46,616 nucleotides of DNA from the NCBI GenBank assembly GCA_902805975.1, contig CADCUT010000048.1, positions 1 to 46,616 on the forward strand. The letters are read 5' to 3'. Each line of letters opens with the position of its first letter. Position 1 is the stretch's first letter. Shown piece after piece: positions 24,723 to 32,596 of the stretch. A program made the position numbers and the translations under genes. The notes under the pieces are model-generated. The model was not told the DNA's origin. It ran no database searches and saw nothing but the letters and a program-made list of their open reading frames with translations. Origin of the DNA: an uncultured Rubrobacteraceae bacterium (GTDB lineage Bacteria > Actinomycetota > Rubrobacteria > Rubrobacterales > Rubrobacteraceae).

Positions 24723-26096
24723 TTAGATGGCGCTCTGGATGTCTTCCGCGAGGGTTGGGTGGATGTAGACGGCTTCGCGCACGACGGAGAGGGGCAGGTC
24801 CGCGTTCATGAGGTCCTCGTAGATGTGGACGAGCTCGGCGCCTTCCGCGGTCAAGACCGCCGCGCCGAGAACGCGGTCGTTCGAGGCGTCGGCGACGACC
24901 TTTATGAAGCCCTTGTTCTCCCCGAGCTCGAAAGCCTTGCCCTTCTCTTCTTCCATGTTCAGGTAGTGGATCCCGACCTCGTAGCCGGCCTCGCGGGCCT
25001 CGCGCTCGGTCATGCCGACGCGCCCGAGCTCGGGGTCGGTAAAGACGGCGTACGGCACGGTGCGGTTGGTGGTGCGCGAACCGTCGCCGGCCATCTGGGA
25101 GAGGAGCACGCGGTGGTCGTCGTAGGAAGTATGGGTGAACATCGGGCCGCCCCTGATGTCCCCCGCGGCCCAGATGCCTTCCACGTCCGTCGCCAGACGC
25201 TCGTCGGTCCGGACGAAGCCCCTCTTGTCCGTCTCGACACCCACGCTCTCGAGGCCGAGGTCGTCGGTGTTCGGCCGGCGGCCGGTCGCAAGGAACAGGT
25301 GTGACGCCCCGATCTCCGCCGGGTCGCCGCCGTCGAGCGTCAGGGTAAGGCCGTCCCCGTCCCGGACGACGCCCCGGGCGCGCTCGCAGAAGACGAACTC
25401 GATTCCCTCTTCGGCCAGGAGGCCGCGCATGGCCTCGGCGACATCCTCGTCCTCGCCCGGGGTGACGTGGTCCGAGGAGCCGACGACGACCGTCACCTCG
25501 CTGCCCATGCGGCGGTAGAATTGGGCCATCTCGAGCCCGATGTAGCTGCCGCCGACGAGGACCAGGTGCGACGGGAGATCCTCCCTGTTCATCCAGTTGC
25601 CGGCGTCGATATAGTCAACTGCGTCGAGGCCGTCTACCGGGGGGATGAGGGTGCGCGTGCCGGTGTTAAGTACCACCTCGCCCACAAGGAGCGAGCGGTC
25701 GCCGACCCGCACCCGGAAGCCCCCCTCCTCCCGGCCTTCGAGGCGGGCGTGGCCCCGGATCAGGACGGGGTTCTCGGAGTCTTCCAGGCCTTTATCCAGA
25801 CCGGCGCGCTTGGTCTCGGCAACACCCCTGGCGCGCCGGAGCACGGCGGGGAAGTCCACGCGAACTTCGGGTATGTCGATCCCGTACTCGGCCGCCCGCC
25901 TCGCCTGAAAAGCGACCTTCGCTGAGGCGATGGCGGCCTTGGTCGGGCTGCAGCCGAAGTTCACGCACGACCCGCCGAGGTACTTGCGCTCGGCCAGGGC
26001 GACCGTGCGGCCCCTGCCCGCCAGCTTGTAGGCCAGCGGGATGCCGGCCTGCCCCCCGCCGATCATCAGGACGTCGTAATCCGTTGCGTTGTGCAA
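24723..26096 (-). CDS. FAD-dependent pyridine nucleotide-disulfide oxidoreductase
   Basis: 457-residue dihydrolipoamide dehydrogenase/mercuric reductase superfamily protein. The FAD motif GGGQAG lies at residues 13-18, redox cysteines in GGSCVNFGC at Cys44 and Cys49, the NAD motif VGGSYIGLE mid-protein, the second FAD motif GIWAAGDIRGG, and the catalytic-type HPTLAE near the C-terminus. The C-terminal cysteine pair of true mercuric reductase is missing, and no lipoamide complex genes are near, so the disulfide substrate is unknown. The start is TTG at 26096 with an AAGGGA upstream. Confidence 0.88.
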   Translation of the reverse strand: MHNATDYDVLMIGGGQAGIPLAYKLAGRGRTVALAERKYLGGSCVNFGCSPTKAAIASAKVAFQARRAAEYGIDIPEVRVDFPAVLRRARGVAETKRAGLDKGLEDSENPVLIRGHARLEGREEGGFRVRVGDRSLLVGEVVLNTGTRTLIPPVDGLDAVDYIDAGNWMNREDLPSHLVLVGGSYIGLEMAQFYRRMGSEVTVVVGSSDHVTPGEDEDVAEAMRGLLAEEGIEFVFCERARGVVRDGDGLTLTLDGGDPAEIGASHLFLATGRRPNTDDLGLESVGVETDKRGFVRTDERLATDVEGIWAAGDIRGGPMFTHTSYDDHRVLLSQMAGDGSRTTNRTVPYAVFTDPELGRVGMTEREAREAGYEVGIHYLNMEEEKGKAFELGENKGFIKVVADASNDRVLGAAVLTAEGAELVHIYEDLMNADLPLSVVREAVYIHPTLAEDIQSAI

Positions 26097-26129
26097 GGCT
26101 GGTCCCTTCTAGTCCGGGTTGACCGTGTC

Positions 26130-26567
26130 TCAGGAAGAGCCGACGCCGGCCATCTCGCAGCCGCGCGGCTTCTCGCCGTCGTTGGCGTCCATGAGGACCT
26201 CGTCGCGGCCGGGGCCGCAGGAGATCTCATCCCTCCCCGCGGCCCCCACGGAACCCGGGTCCTGGGCGTCGATGACGTCGTTTCCCGGCCCGCCGTCCAG
26301 CCGGTCCTTGCCTTCTCCCCCGTAGACCTCGTCGTTCCCGCCGAGGCCCCGCACCACCTCGTCGCCGTCCCCCCCCCGGAGCTTGTCGTCGCCGGCCGTG
26401 CCGACTAGCGGCCCCTCTTCCGACGCGGACCGCGATGCCGTAGACGAGGTAGTCTCTGGAGGGGCGCTCACGCCGTTTGGTCCCTCCCCCGCGACCCCGA
26501 CGCACCCGGAGAAGGCCAGGCACCCAAACACCAGGCAGAGGGTCAGGATCGGCCGGGGACGGGCCAA
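26130..26567 (-). CDS. Lipoprotein with RTX-type calcium-binding repeats
   Basis: 145 residues. The N-terminal signal has a lipobox LAFSGC with Cys22 as the lipid-modified residue, followed by a Ser/Thr-rich linker. Residues about 55-105 hold four or more nonapeptide repeats (GTAGDDKLRGGDGDEVV, GGNDEVYGGEGKDRL, GGPGNDVID), which form Ca-binding beta rolls. A short Cys-containing tail follows. The start is TTG without a strong Shine-Dalgarno; the 11-nt gap from the DUF6391 gene suggests coupled translation. Confidence 0.75.
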   Translation of the reverse strand: MARPRPILTLCLVFGCLAFSGCVGVAGEGPNGVSAPPETTSSTASRSASEEGPLVGTAGDDKLRGGDGDEVVRGLGGNDEVYGGEGKDRLDGGPGNDVIDAQDPGSVGAAGRDEISCGPGRDEVLMDANDGEKPRGCEMAGVGSS

Positions 26568-26578
26568 GAGGGGTGCCG

Positions 26579-27271
26579 CTACCGGACGACCGCGCCGTCG
26601 TCGCGCAGGATCTCGACGGCGTCGGGGTCGGTGTGGAAGACGCGCACCCTGACGGTGGAGGCCGCCAGCAGCATCCCGAAGACGCCGCCGCGCAGGTCCT
26701 GGGGGTTGGCCGGCTCTACCCAGCCGACCTCGGCGTTGGAGAGGTCGGAGTCCGTGGTGACGAAGCGCTGGAGCACGAGGCTCAGCGGCACCCTGAGCAA
26801 AAGGGCGAGCGCCACGGAGCCGACGATCAGGAGGTAGAGCGGCCAGCCCCCCATGTAGATCCCGAACCCAAGCGCCGCCAGAAAGAATATAGCCGCGAGC
26901 AGGTTCGCCGCCACGATGGTCGTGCCGCAGTTGCGGTGTATGGCGAGCCGCCGCTGTCCGCGCCTGAGCCTGCGAAGCGCCTCCCTGGCGGCGCTATCCA
27001 CCTCCTCCAACGAGCGGACGCCCTGCACGAAGAACCCGTCGTCGGTCGAGAACCCGCTCAACCTGCGGCCGGGCTCCCGCTCCATCATCACCACGATTGT
27101 CGCGTGCTCCAGCGCGTGGTTGCGGCGTAACATCCTGTTCCCGAGCACGGCCTTTAGCTGCTTCGGATACACGAACAAGCTCCCGACCGCCTGCAACGAG
27201 AACAGGATCGGCAGCAAGAACAGGAAGAGGACCACGAAAAACGCCACGAACAGGACTAGCACCAGGGCCAC
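26579..27271 (-). CDS. DUF6391 family membrane protein
   Basis: A 230-residue membrane protein. The family marker NHALEHATI (residues 51-59) follows an N-terminal TM segment, and two further TM helices lie at about 120-160. A histidine-containing IHRNCGTTIVAANLL stretch precedes the second helix. The function is unknown; the HxxEH-like arrangement (His52, His56) hints at metal binding but this is speculation. The GTG start at 27271 is used. It precedes the RTX lipoprotein gene. Confidence 0.75.
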   Translation of the reverse strand: MALVLVLFVAFFVVLFLFLLPILFSLQAVGSLFVYPKQLKAVLGNRMLRRNHALEHATIVVMMEREPGRRLSGFSTDDGFFVQGVRSLEEVDSAAREALRRLRRGQRRLAIHRNCGTTIVAANLLAAIFFLAALGFGIYMGGWPLYLLIVGSVALALLLRVPLSLVLQRFVTTDSDLSNAEVGWVEPANPQDLRGGVFGMLLAASTVRVRVFHTDPDAVEILRDDGAVVR

Positions 27272-27585
27272 GTGCAGCTACTTTCCTCGACGGGGATACA
27301 TCCTGGAAGGGATTATATCTTAGGATTCCCCCCGCTTCGCCCCTCGGCTCACGCCCCCGGCGCGACGCTTCACGTCCCCCGGTACAGCGGCGAAGGGCTC
27401 GCCCCGGGCCGTTCCCCTAGAGAAGAGAACCCGGCCCTCCGGGACCTCCGAGAACCATACGAAAACACGAAACGGCCAGCCCACGATAACCCACCCCAGC
27501 CTTAGGGACGAACTTCAAACCCGCCCGCGTACGAGGCGAGATAAACAGAGAGCCCCCCGACCATCGCGAAAGACCGCCCGTCCGG
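27272..27585. other. Intergenic stretch with a promoter -10 box, no gene seen
   Basis: A TATAAT on the minus strand (27317-27312) lies 40 nt before the DUF6391 start and probably drives it; no good -35 hexamer is visible. The rest, next to the 3' end of the selenoprotein-like gene, has no recognisable coding or RNA feature. Short minus-strand frames near 27480-27560 are not convincing. Confidence 0.5.
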
Positions 27586-28215
27586 TTAGATCTCCACCTC
27601 GGCCGGCCCTTCGAGGTCATGCAGCAGCCGCAGCGCCGCCCTGGCGACACGCCCGTGTCCCCCGTTGTCCCCCGGCTCTCCCATCGGCAGGTTGTATGGG
27701 AAGGGGACGAAGGCTACCCGGGGGGCCATCACCCCGCGCTCCATCGCGAGCGTCACGGTCGGTATCCCCCGGCCCTCGATAGCCTCGCAGACCAGGCCCA
27801 CGGCCCGGTGGCAGAGCGGTCAGGACGGCGTCAGCAGGACGGCGTCGACGCCGTCCTCGACGAGTTTGCCCGCGACCTCGGGGGCCGTCCTCTCCGAAAG
27901 GGGACCCGTGTCGTGGACGGCGCCCATAAAAGAGAAGTGGCGGTGGTTGAGGGCCCCGATCTCACCCGAAGAGACAAGACCTCGCAGGGTCCACAGGGGG
28001 AAGACGGCGTCGAGGTCGGAGCCTTCGTCGGGACGGTGGTAGGCGTGGGTCCAGGTCAGGTTTTCGGCGTCGGTGGGGATCTCACGATACGAGCAGTCGC
28101 CGGCCGGGTCGTCTATGTCGAAGCGCGGCTGGCCCGGCAGGTGCACGCCGCCGGTCGTGACGAGCGCGAGCCGGCTCTCGGAGAGCGGTCTCTTCGGCCG
28201 GACGAAATGTAACAC
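27586..28215 (-). CDS. Selenoprotein B (GrdB/PrdB-like) reductase family protein with in-frame TGA
   Basis: 209 codons in one frame, apart from TGA at 27822-27820 (position 132). The surrounding motif is LLTPS-U-PLCHR, a UxxC pair (position 132 and Cys135) exactly where family members have CxxC or UxxC. The N-terminal part reads LALVTTGGVHLPGQ, then a FPLWTLRGL-like stretch and RHFSFMGAV, as in the glycine/betaine/D-proline reductase selenoprotein B family. The C-terminal part reads RVAFVPFPYNLPMGEPGDNGGHGR, also family-typical. It probably has a redox (thiol or selenol) role. The GTG start overlaps the ychF stop codon (TAGTG). A nonsense mutation or a sequencing error is the alternative to selenocysteine. 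Confidence 0.8.
27791..27822 (-). promoter_or_regulatory. SECIS-like hairpin after the in-frame TGA
   Basis: On the minus strand, after the TGA (27822-27820) and ten unpaired bases, an 8-bp stem ACCGGGCC/GGCCTGGT (27809-27802 with 27798-27791, one G-U pair) is closed by the loop GTG (27801-27799). The loop G is the 19th base after the TGA, within the 16-37-nt window known for bacterial SECIS elements, and the GU in the apical loop fits the SelB-binding pattern. The hairpin is short, so experimental or covariation support is needed. Confidence 0.6.
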
Positions 28216-29297
28216 TAGACGTTGAAGCGAATAAGCGCGGTGTCGCCGTCTTTCACGACGTAGTGGCGGCCTTCGAGGCGGATGCTGGCCGCCTCCTTTG
28301 CCTTGGACCACGAGCCCGCGGCGACGATGTCCTCCCAGTCCCCGACCTCGGCGGCTATAAAGCCGCGCTCCATGTCCGAGTGGATGCGCCCGGCGGCCGT
28401 CCGCGCCGTCGAGCCCTCGCGCACGGTCCAGGCCCGGCTCTCCTTCTCCCCGGCCGTGAAGAACGTGACAAGACCTAGCAGCCGGTAGGCCGCCCGCACG
28501 AACTCCTGGAAACCCGTGGTCTCCAGGCCGAGCATCTCGAGGTACTCCCTCGCCTCGTCCTCCCCGAGATCGACGACCTCCGCCTCGAGCTTCGCGGAGA
28601 GGCGCACGACCTCCGCACCCTCGCGCGCGGCAAGCTTCTCGACCCTCGCGCTGTACTCGTTTCCCTCCGCGACGGACTCCTCGTCCACGTTCGCCACGTA
28701 GAGGGTAGGCTTGGCCGTGATGAGCGTACCCAAAGCCTCGGCGAGGGCGTCGGTCTTCGGGTAGGAGCGGGCCGGGTTCCCGTCGGAGAGGTGGCCGAGC
28801 AACTTCTCGAGCTCGGCGGCCTCGGCCCTGAGCTTCGCGTCCCCACCCTTGGCCGCCCTCCCAACCCGGTCGAGCCTCCGTTCCACGGTCGCGAGGTCGG
28901 CGAGCAGCAGCTCCGTATTAATGGTCTCGGCGTCGCCCTCGGGGTCCACCTTACCCTCGACGTGGACCACGTCCTCGTCCACAAAGCACCGGACGACGTG
29001 GGCGATGGCGTCGCACTCCCGGATGTGGCCGAGAAACTGGTTGCCCAGGCCCTCCCCAGCACTCGCCCCACGCACCAGCCCGGCGATGTCCACGAAGTCC
29101 ACCGTAGCCGGCACGACCCGCCGGCTCTTCATGACCTCCGACAAGGCGTCCAGACGCCCGTCGGGGACCGCAGCGACCCCCAGGTTCGGGTCGATGGTCG
29201 TAAACGGGTAGTTCTGCGCCTCGGCCCCAGCCTTCGTGAGGCTGTTAAAGACCGTGGACTTCCCCACGTTCGGCAGACCGACGATTCCTACTCTCAT
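28215..29297 (-). CDS. ychF: Redox-regulated ATPase YchF (Obg-family P-loop NTPase)
   Basis: A 360-residue OLA1/YchF protein, an ATP-preferring translational NTPase linked to stress. G1 is GLPNVGKST near residue 7, G3 is DIAGLVRGASAGEGLGN, and the base-recognition motif is NVDEES instead of NKxD, which explains ATP over GTP. The C-terminal TGS-like domain is present. No Shine-Dalgarno precedes the ATG, but TGATACACT (extended -10 type) lies just upstream, so a near-leaderless message is possible. It overlaps the downstream selenoprotein-like gene by 1 nt. Confidence 0.95.
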   Translation of the reverse strand: MRVGIVGLPNVGKSTVFNSLTKAGAEAQNYPFTTIDPNLGVAAVPDGRLDALSEVMKSRRVVPATVDFVDIAGLVRGASAGEGLGNQFLGHIRECDAIAHVVRCFVDEDVVHVEGKVDPEGDAETINTELLLADLATVERRLDRVGRAAKGGDAKLRAEAAELEKLLGHLSDGNPARSYPKTDALAEALGTLITAKPTLYVANVDEESVAEGNEYSARVEKLAAREGAEVVRLSAKLEAEVVDLGEDEAREYLEMLGLETTGFQEFVRAAYRLLGLVTFFTAGEKESRAWTVREGSTARTAAGRIHSDMERGFIAAEVGDWEDIVAAGSWSKAKEAASIRLEGRHYVVKDGDTALIRFNV

Positions 29298-29325
29298 GAG
29301 GAGAGTGTATCAAATGGTAGCAAAT

Positions 29326-29513
29326 AGGCATTAGGTTATAGGCACAAGGTTCGAGGCACTAGGTTCGAGGTTTTGGATTCCTAGTAGGGGCCGTCAAGAT
29401 GGGTCCGAAGTCGTGTATTTCCAATCGGACGGTTGCTCGTGCGAGATAGATCTGCCAGTTAATAGGTAACACCTCAAACCTAGAACCTAGAACCTGAAAC
29501 CTAGCACCTTAAG
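29326..29513. repeat. Heptad-arm inverted repeat element D (membrane-protein stop to ychF)
   Basis: The left arm (29326-29376) holds CATTAGG, TTATAGG, CACAAGG, TTCGAGG, CACTAGG and TTCGAGG in strict 7-bp phase. The right arm (29468-29511) is the inverted complement of TTTGAGG, TTCTAGG twice, TTTCAGG and TGCTAGG. It ends on the TAA stop codon (29511-29509) of the gene at 29509-29952. The spacer is about 90 nt. ychF promoter elements must lie in or beside the left arm. Confidence 0.8.
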
Positions 29514-29952
29514 CCTTCTGCCTCTTCGCCAGCGCCCCGGCGATGGTGGCGGCGCCGACGAAGACGGCGATCTGCAGGACGGCGGCGAGGACGATGCTGA
29601 GAAGGAAGAGCGTCCAGGCTTCGTCGGGGGAGATAGTCGTCCCCATGACGTCCGAGAGGGTGGCGGCTATGCGGGGGGAGCCGATGCCGTGGGCGGCGAC
29701 GAGGGCGCCCGCGGAGGCCCCGACCGCGTAAACGGGGGCGGCGACAGCGCCCCCTATGAGGCCCGAGAGCGCCCCCGGGCGTTCGGCTTCCGCCCCGGCC
29801 GCCCGTCTCCCGCAGGAGTAGCCGATGAAGAGCCCGACCAGCAGCCCGGCCAGGGACCCCAAAAGGGACGCGAAGAAGCCGGCGATACCACCGATCCCGC
29901 CCCAGACCATCCCGACCCTTAGGGCGCCGCCGCGCCCGTCTTCTTTCTCCAT
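29509..29952 (-). CDS. Small integral membrane protein, unknown family
   Basis: 147 residues. Three hydrophobic segments (about 13-45, 68-90 and 110-140) are separated by Gly/Ala-rich turns, and a short acidic N-terminus precedes them. The first helix is GxxxG-rich (GGIGGIAGFFASLLG), favouring helix packing. No catalytic motif is visible and I do not recognise a family. The start is ATG at 29952. It is probably transcribed alone; repeat element D begins at its stop codon. Confidence 0.65.
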   Translation of the reverse strand: MEKEDGRGGALRVGMVWGGIGGIAGFFASLLGSLAGLLVGLFIGYSCGRRAAGAEAERPGALSGLIGGAVAAPVYAVGASAGALVAAHGIGSPRIAATLSDVMGTTISPDEAWTLFLLSIVLAAVLQIAVFVGAATIAGALAKRQKA

Positions 29953-29989
29953 GGCCGCATTCTAGCGGCCCGCGGGGATCTCGCCCGGT

Positions 29990-30211
29990 CTACACGCCGC
30001 GCAAGAGACCCATGGGGAAGCGACGGACCGTGGTCACGACCTCCCTCTCGCGTTCGGGGACGGTGCCGACGTCCTCCACCAGCCGGCCGCCGCAGGAACA
30101 CGCCTTCGAGGTCCCGTCGTCGAGCAGGAGCGCCAGGCTCTCCCCGTCGTAGACCGCTGGACATCCCGAGCAACGCCACACAAAAGTTACGTCTCTCACT
30201 TCGGAGATCAT
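29990..30211 (-). CDS. Small zinc-ribbon protein, unknown function
   Basis: 73 residues from the ATG at 30211. The N-terminal half carries CSGC followed about 20 residues later by CSCGG, a plausible four-Cys zinc site, and the C-terminal half is charged. The longer upstream extension to 30286 is rejected because it has no ribosome binding site and a different composition; GGTGG precedes the chosen ATG. It lies 38 nt from the membrane-protein gene, so a loose operon is possible. Confidence 0.55.
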   Translation of the reverse strand: MISEVRDVTFVWRCSGCPAVYDGESLALLLDDGTSKACSCGGRLVEDVGTVPEREREVVTTVRRFPMGLLRGV

Positions 30212-30327
30212 GACCACCCCACCGTTTCTCCGCCGGCACTTCTCTTCGGCCGACCCCACCCTACACCCACCTCCGCACCACCCCAAGAAAGAAGCGTTAA
30301 GGTCGGGTTAAGAAGTTCGTGCCACGC

Positions 30328-30349
30328 GGCGCGCGGAGCGACGCGCGCC
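30328..30349. terminator. GC hairpin after the prepilin operon
   Basis: A perfect 8-bp stem GGCGCGCG/CGCGCGCC with a 6-nt loop lies 12 nt beyond the stop codon of the PilX-type gene. There is no U-run, so it may act with Rho or merely stabilise the 3' end. Confidence 0.5.
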
Positions 30350-30361
30350 GATGGCAACGGT

Positions 30362-30916
30362 CTACTCGTAGACCTCCCGCCAGCTCCACTGGACGACCTC
30401 CTTGCCGGAACCTCCGGATGCCTCCAGGATGACCTCCACCTTGCGCCGCGTACCGCCGACGGTCCCCTCGGAGACGACCAGGAAGAAGTCCCTGTCGGGG
30501 TAGTCGGGGAGGCCGGCGGGGACCCGCTCCGGCGCGTAGCGACCGTCCCTCTGCTGCGCGGCGGTCCGGGCGGGGATCAGGTACCGGACCGTCACCCTCG
30601 CGGCGCCTCCGCCAGGGGCCAGCGTTACGCCGGGCGCGCCTCCGTCGGGTGAGACGTAGGCCCAGCCGGAGTTGTCCGGGCCTTCGGCGTCGTAGTGGTC
30701 CGGGTTCGCGTCGGTTCGTAGTCGCGTGGCGGCGGCCTGGGCGCCGGCGTCGGCGAGGTGCAGCGCCCTCTGGCCCCGGTTAGTCTGGATCGTGCCTTCG
30801 AGGTCGCCCCGCACGACCGCGAGGAGGCCGGCGGCAAGCACCCCGATAAGGACCACCACGATCACGGCCAGCCCAAGCGCCACCCCGGACTCATCCCGCC
30901 GGAAACGACGGATCAT
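30362..30916 (-). CDS. PilX-type pilus assembly protein
   Basis: 184 residues. A short charged N-terminus (RRFRRDESG) precedes a long hydrophobic helix (about 11-35), as in PilX_N proteins, which are minor pilin-like components. A Glu-type cleavage signal is weak (SGVALGLAV), so processing is uncertain. The rest is a beta-rich domain with an IPARTAAQQRDGRYAPE segment. It overlaps the PilW-type gene by 4 nt (ATGA) and is last in the operon. Confidence 0.75.
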   Translation of the reverse strand: MIRRFRRDESGVALGLAVIVVVLIGVLAAGLLAVVRGDLEGTIQTNRGQRALHLADAGAQAAATRLRTDANPDHYDAEGPDNSGWAYVSPDGGAPGVTLAPGGGAARVTVRYLIPARTAAQQRDGRYAPERVPAGLPDYPDRDFFLVVSEGTVGGTRRKVEVILEASGGSGKEVVQWSWREVYE

Positions 30917-31506
30917 CTGTTCCTCAAGGCCACGACCGTCCGGAGGACCCGCTCGACGGGCTCCCTGCCCGACTCGTTGTCAACGGAGACCTCAAGCACC
31001 ACACGCACCAGGCTGACGCTCTCTTCGTCTCCTACCTGGTCCCCGTTCGCGTCGAGGTACTCGAAGGTCAGCGCCCTGCCGTCCCCGTCCACGTCCCCGG
31101 CGGACTCGACCAGCAGCCTGCCGTTGCGCAGCGGAGCGCCGCTGGGGTCGAGCGTGTAGGAGATCCCCTCCCCAGCCTCCGCGAGCCCGGTTGCCGGGTC
31201 GACCGTCCTGCGGTTGCCGTTCAGGTCGTTGCCGAAGGCGAGCCGGTCCTCTCCGAAATCCGCGAGCAGCGTCGTGTCTCCGTCGGCCCTGGCCCGCGGG
31301 TACGCCGCGCGGATCTCTCGCTCCATCCTCGCCAGGCCGAGGCGTGCCGCCTGTACCGCCTCCGCCCTGTCGCGCCCCGCCCCGAAGACCCTCACGCCCG
31401 CGTCGAAGACCGCGTAGAGCGCGAACAGCACGGCGGCCGTGATCACGAGGGCCACGAGCGCCTCTGGGAGCGTGAAGCCGTCCTCCCCCGCCAGCCTACG
31501 CCTCAC
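30913..31506 (-). CDS. PilW/GspJ-type prepilin
   Basis: 197 residues from the GTG at 31506, whose codon overlaps the PilV stop in a GTGA junction. The leader VRRRLAGEDG is followed by the cleavage site G/FTLPEALVALVITAAVLFALY, with Glu at position 5 of the mature helix. The C-terminal domain carries a DGDGRALTFEYLDANGDQVGDEE segment. It is expected to be a minor pseudopilin at the pilus tip. The longer ORF start at 31557 is rejected because it lies inside the PilV gene. Confidence 0.8.
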   Translation of the reverse strand: MRRRLAGEDGFTLPEALVALVITAAVLFALYAVFDAGVRVFGAGRDRAEAVQAARLGLARMEREIRAAYPRARADGDTTLLADFGEDRLAFGNDLNGNRRTVDPATGLAEAGEGISYTLDPSGAPLRNGRLLVESAGDVDGDGRALTFEYLDANGDQVGDEESVSLVRVVLEVSVDNESGREPVERVLRTVVALRNR

Positions 31507-31940
31507 GGCGGTTCCCCGGATACGACCCCGACGGCCGCGTAAGAGCCCTCGTCCCACCGCACGAGAACCTCGACCCGCATCTGCCCGGTGGGTGGCGAGC
31601 CCGCGGGGTTGGAGAGCCGCCCGTCCACGAATGCGGTCCTGACGGTGACGCTGAGGTCGCCCTCGGTGGCGTCCGGAGCCCCGGGCGGCGCGTACCTCTC
31701 GACGGCGCTGTCCGCGGCGCCGCCGGGCCTGCTGTAGGGGAGCGCCCGCGCCTCCTCCAGCTTCTCGCTCGCGAGCGCGCGGGCCGCGTCGTACTCGCCG
31801 GAGGCCGTGGCGGCGCGCAGGCCGGCCTCCAGCACGCCGACCATCGGGACGACGGCGAGGGTGAGGACGACCATCGCAACCGATACCTCGACGAGCGAGG
31901 AGCCGGTCCCGTCAGCCCACCTACTCGTAGACGATCCCAC
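31503..31940 (-). CDS. PilV-type prepilin
   Basis: 145 residues from the GTG at 31940. The 13-residue leader ends DGTG, and cleavage before SSLVEVSVAMVVLTLAVVPM places Glu at position 5, the PilV/GspI pattern. The C-terminal domain is short. Its start lies 20 nt inside the end of the GspH-type gene and its stop overlaps the PilW-type start. Confidence 0.78.
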   Translation of the reverse strand: MGSSTSRWADGTGSSLVEVSVAMVVLTLAVVPMVGVLEAGLRAATASGEYDAARALASEKLEEARALPYSRPGGAADSAVERYAPPGAPDATEGDLSVTVRTAFVDGRLSNPAGSPPTGQMRVEVLVRWDEGSYAAVGVVSGEPP

Positions 31941-32544
31941 CGACCCGAATCCTCGCCGTGGCCGCCTGGAAGATGAGGCCGCACGACGGGCTGCCGTCAT
32001 CGGAGCTGACCCTGACCGTGCCGCTCGTCCCAGGGCGCAGGGTTCTGACGGTCCCGTTGGAGTTGAACTCGATGGTCCGCGTGGCCCCTGGCCCGCAACG
32101 GCTCGGGGGGACGACGGCGTCCGGGTCGCCGCCGGAGCAGTCGGGGTCGAAGGTTACGTCCTTTACCTTCGTGCCCTCCGGCAACTCTTTGGGCGCTGGA
32201 GGGGCCCCGGGCGCCAGGGCGGGGGATGCGTCGCCGGCGTCGTAGGCGGTCTTCAGCTTGACGAGGCAGTAGTCCGCCCCGGAGCAGGCCGCGAGCGGCG
32301 TGCCGTCGTGCGTGAGCACCAGGCGCCAGTCCGTCAGCTGCTGGGTGGCGTTTGTGTGCGCCAGCCGCATGTCCGCGGCGAGTTGGGCCGCGGCGGCCTC
32401 GACCCGCCAGCGCTCCAACAAGGCGAGGAAGATTATCACGGAGATCGCGGCAAGGAGCCCCGCGATGGCGAGGGCTGTCAGGACCTCGGGCAGCGTGTAG
32501 CCCCGCCGGTCCTTCCATACTCTTTTGAGACCCGCCCCGAGCAC
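31921..32544 (-). CDS. GspH/FimT-type prepilin
   Basis: 207 residues. After a 15-residue leader ending DRRG, the mature N-terminus YTLPEVLTALAIAGLLAAISVIIF is a classic prepilin helix with Glu5. The globular domain has RVEAAAAQLAADMRLAHTNATQQ (GspH-like) and four cysteines that could form disulfides. It is first in a four-gene overlapping operon of minor prepilins. No pilus motor, prepilin peptidase or PilM/N/O genes are in the window. Confidence 0.85.
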   Translation of the reverse strand: MLGAGLKRVWKDRRGYTLPEVLTALAIAGLLAAISVIIFLALLERWRVEAAAAQLAADMRLAHTNATQQLTDWRLVLTHDGTPLAACSGADYCLVKLKTAYDAGDASPALAPGAPPAPKELPEGTKVKDVTFDPDCSGGDPDAVVPPSRCGPGATRTIEFNSNGTVRTLRPGTSGTVRVSSDDGSPSCGLIFQAATARIRVGGIVYE

Positions 32545-32577
32545 GACACCGTTATCGGCGCGGGGCGGCGGCGGTTT

Positions 32578-32596
32578 TAGCTAGCGGCGCTAGCTA
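32578..32596. repeat. Perfect short inverted repeat at the gloA stop codon
   Basis: TAGCTAGC and its complement flank a 3-nt centre (32578-32596). The gloA stop codon (TAG, 32596-32594) is the outer part of the stem, and the sequence carries TAG codons in several frames. It may act as a terminator or be a degenerate insertion target. Confidence 0.5.

Noticed and set aside
27820-28215. Two separate short genes, split at the TGA
   Set aside because: Both halves match one family in order and in the same frame across the TGA; no start or ribosome binding site begins the second half.
30212-30286. N-terminal extension of the zinc-ribbon gene
   Set aside because: No ribosome binding site and composition unlike the rest; the internal ATG at 30211 is a better start.
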